Of a stretch of DNA of 6,560 nt, positions 6,515 to 6,560 are shown piece after piece. Every line of letters starts with the position of its first letter. Within the stretch, counting starts at the first letter, position 1. The stretch is from Pseudomonadaceae bacterium UBA5811. Lineage in GTDB: Bacteria > Pseudomonadota > Gammaproteobacteria > Pseudomonadales > Pseudomonadaceae. The notes beneath the pieces were generated by a model. The model had not been told where the DNA came from. It saw only the letters and a list, made by a program, of their open reading frames with translations, and did not search any database. A program made the position numbers and the translations under genes. The DNA is taken from the NCBI GenBank assembly GCA_002417905.1, contig DIDB01000222.1, forward strand, positions 1 through 6,560. The letters run 5' to 3'.

Positions 6515-6546
6515 AAAAACGCCTGCAGGTCCGTTGCCTGCCGGCG
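6515..6546 (-). terminator. Intrinsic terminator of the gene upstream of relA
   Basis: On the - strand, CGCCGGCAGG and CCTGCAGGCG (complement of 6537-6546 and 6520-6529) form a 10-position stem with one mismatch and a 7-base loop, followed directly by TTTTT (complement of 6515-6519). It begins 2 bases after a TGA stop (6549-6551), as expected at the end of a gene transcribed in the same direction as relA. It leaves only 29 bases between the T-run and the relA start codon. Confidence 0.7.
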
Positions 6547-6548
6547 GT

Positions 6549-6560
6549 TCAGCAAATATC
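6549..6560 (-). CDS. Possible last codons of an upstream gene (start outside window)
   Basis: On the - strand, the frame entering from the right edge that stops first reads Asp-Ile-Cys then TGA at 6549-6551, just ahead of the intrinsic terminator. That position makes it the most likely end of the upstream gene. In Pseudomonas the gene before relA is usually rlmD, a 23S rRNA uridine methyltransferase, but three residues cannot identify it. One of the other two frames stays open into relA (see rejected items). Confidence 0.35.
   Translation of the reverse strand, partial: DIC

Noticed and set aside
4569..6515. A 648-codon open frame on the + strand opposite relA
   Set aside because: It is the antisense of an unmistakable RelA. 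Its translation is histidine-, proline- and glutamine-rich with no domain pattern, as expected from the complement of GC-rich codons.
6472..6560. A third frame from the right edge, open through the relA start to a TAG at 6472-6474
   Set aside because: It would pass through the terminator stem and overlap relA. The frame ending at 6549-6551, directly before the terminator, explains the arrangement better, though 89 bases cannot settle it.

Overview
The window looks like chromosomal DNA from a GC-rich gammaproteobacterium related to Pseudomonas. Three things point there: a RelA beginning MVQVRSPQPVNTDGS, as Pseudomonas-type RelA proteins do; the set relA, mazG, DUF2058 (YaiL-like) and ydbL/ynbE lying together; and strong use of GC-ending codons. 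I cannot name a genus. No tRNA, rRNA, CRISPR array, insertion sequence or phage gene was seen. Coding density is very high, with no gene-free stretch longer than about 100 bases.

Layout. Positions 1-454 (+ strand) hold the end of an operon: the C-terminus of a YnbE-family lipoprotein and a complete YdbL (DUF1318) periplasmic protein. Everything from 461 to the right edge is on the - strand. Read in the direction of transcription (right to left) it holds: the last codons of an unidentified gene and its intrinsic terminator (6515-6560); relA (6485-4230); a three-gene, translationally coupled inner-membrane cassette DUF3649 / PepSY-TM / DUF3325 (about 4138-2002); mazG (1907-1074); and a DUF2058/YaiL-like gene (1000-461), which converges on ydbL with a 6-base gap.

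How the genes relate. RelA makes (p)ppGpp in the stringent response and MazG hydrolyses NTPs; the two are linked physiologically and are neighbours in other gammaproteobacteria. The DUF3649/PepSY/DUF3325 cassette belongs to a group usually found beside TonB-dependent siderophore receptors and is probably involved in handling ferric siderophores at the inner membrane. Here it sits between relA and mazG with no receptor in the window. Its upstream gap carries a Fur-box-like inverted repeat inside a plausible sigma-70 promoter, so it is probably an iron-regulated unit placed within a housekeeping cluster. YnbE/YdbL, with YdbH predicted just outside the left edge, belong to the AsmA-like envelope lipid-transport bridge.

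I found no convincing wholly new system. The points most worth a second look are the placement and control of the iron cassette, the start codon of its first gene, and the terminator and hairpin arrangement just upstream of relA.
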